The notes beneath the pieces are model-generated. The model was not told the DNA's origin, did no database searches, and saw only the letters and a program-made list of their open reading frames with translations. DNA of 5,200 bases. Source: an uncultured Clostridia bacterium. GTDB taxonomy: Bacteria; Bacillota; Clostridia; Oscillospirales; Oscillospiraceae. The stretch covers positions 1-5,200 of the forward strand of contig CAMVJF010000135.1 of assembly GCA_947167725.1 (NCBI GenBank), in the 5' to 3' direction. The position numbers and the translations under genes are program-made. Below are positions 4,971 to 5,200 of this stretch, in pieces (position 1 is the stretch's first letter; each line of letters begins with the position of its first letter).

Positions 4971-5200
4971 GTCTCGTCTCCTCCCATGAATCGTCTGATC
5001 TCTTCGTCCATCAGCTCCGGGTGGGCGACGATCTCCCCGTGGCCGAAGCCGGGAAAGGGATGGAGCTCCGCGCCGGGGAAAGCGCGTTTGAGCTTTTGGA
5101 CGGCTCTCTTCATATTCGGCTCCTTCGCGCCGTACCAGATCCCGACCTTCGCGGCCGGGTCCGGCTCGTAGCGGTCGATCTCCTCATAGAGCCGCAGACT
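4967..5200 (-). CDS. Alpha/beta hydrolase-like protein, C-terminal part (5' end beyond window)
   Basis: The last 77 residues of a gene entering from the right edge. The visible part reads like the end of an alpha/beta hydrolase: 'KVGIWYGAKEPNMK' resembles the strand and loop before the acid residue, followed by a helix 'AVQKLKRAFPGAELHPF' and then 'GFGHGEIVAHPE', which carries the expected catalytic His, and a closing helix 'MDEEIRRFM'. The nucleophile and most of the fold are outside the window, so the family is tentative. The TGA overlaps the ATG of copy A. With the 3523-4449 gene this gives two hydrolase-then-membrane-protein pairs in a row. Confidence 0.68.
   Translation of the reverse strand, partial: SLRLYEEIDRYEPDPAAKVGIWYGAKEPNMKRAVQKLKRAFPGAELHPFPGFGHGEIVAHPELMDEEIRRFMGGDET

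Overview
The window looks like chromosomal DNA from a GC-rich anaerobic Firmicute of the class Clostridia, perhaps Oscillospiraceae-like. This rests on the short FeoA beside a DtxR/MntR-type regulator that begins 'MNIHKSAEDYLE', strong GGAGG ribosome sites, tightly packed genes and a membrane-protein-rich operon. The taxonomic call is inference. No rRNA, tRNA, CRISPR array, insertion sequence or phage gene was seen.

Left part (1-970): a metal-homeostasis locus. The 5' end of feoA leaves the window on the minus strand. Divergent to it, on the plus strand, lies a DtxR/MntR-family metal-dependent repressor (549-917). Between them is an AT-rich regulatory region. It holds a good sigma-70-type promoter for feoA (TTGACA-17-TAAACT on the minus strand) and an 18-bp inverted repeat (265-282) placed right at the predicted feoA transcription start, a likely operator for the neighbouring repressor. 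A second, weaker promoter faces the repressor gene, followed by a GC-rich leader of about 160 nt that can fold. A bidirectional terminator (931-969) closes the repressor gene and also the long operon converging from the right.

Right part (970-5200): seven genes, all on the minus strand, with short gaps or 4-bp overlaps, so probably one operon whose promoter lies beyond position 5200. In transcription order they are: an alpha/beta hydrolase (C-terminal end only), a four-helix membrane protein (copy A), a BAAT/thioesterase-like alpha/beta hydrolase, a second four-helix membrane protein (copy B, split by a one-base frameshift), a six-helix membrane protein, a third and more divergent four-helix membrane protein (copy C), and a methyltransferase with an N-terminal membrane hairpin.

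The most interesting observation is that copies A, B and C are paralogues. A and B align without gaps, with a shared D-x-[FL]-W-V-G-H ... P-G-x-E-D signature; C keeps the aspartates and the P-x-T-x-D part. The operon therefore interleaves a repeated, uncharacterised membrane-protein family with two hydrolases and a membrane-attached methyltransferase. This suggests an undescribed membrane-associated pathway acting on an acyl or lipid-like substrate. That role is inference; no gene in the operon can be given a specific substrate from sequence alone.
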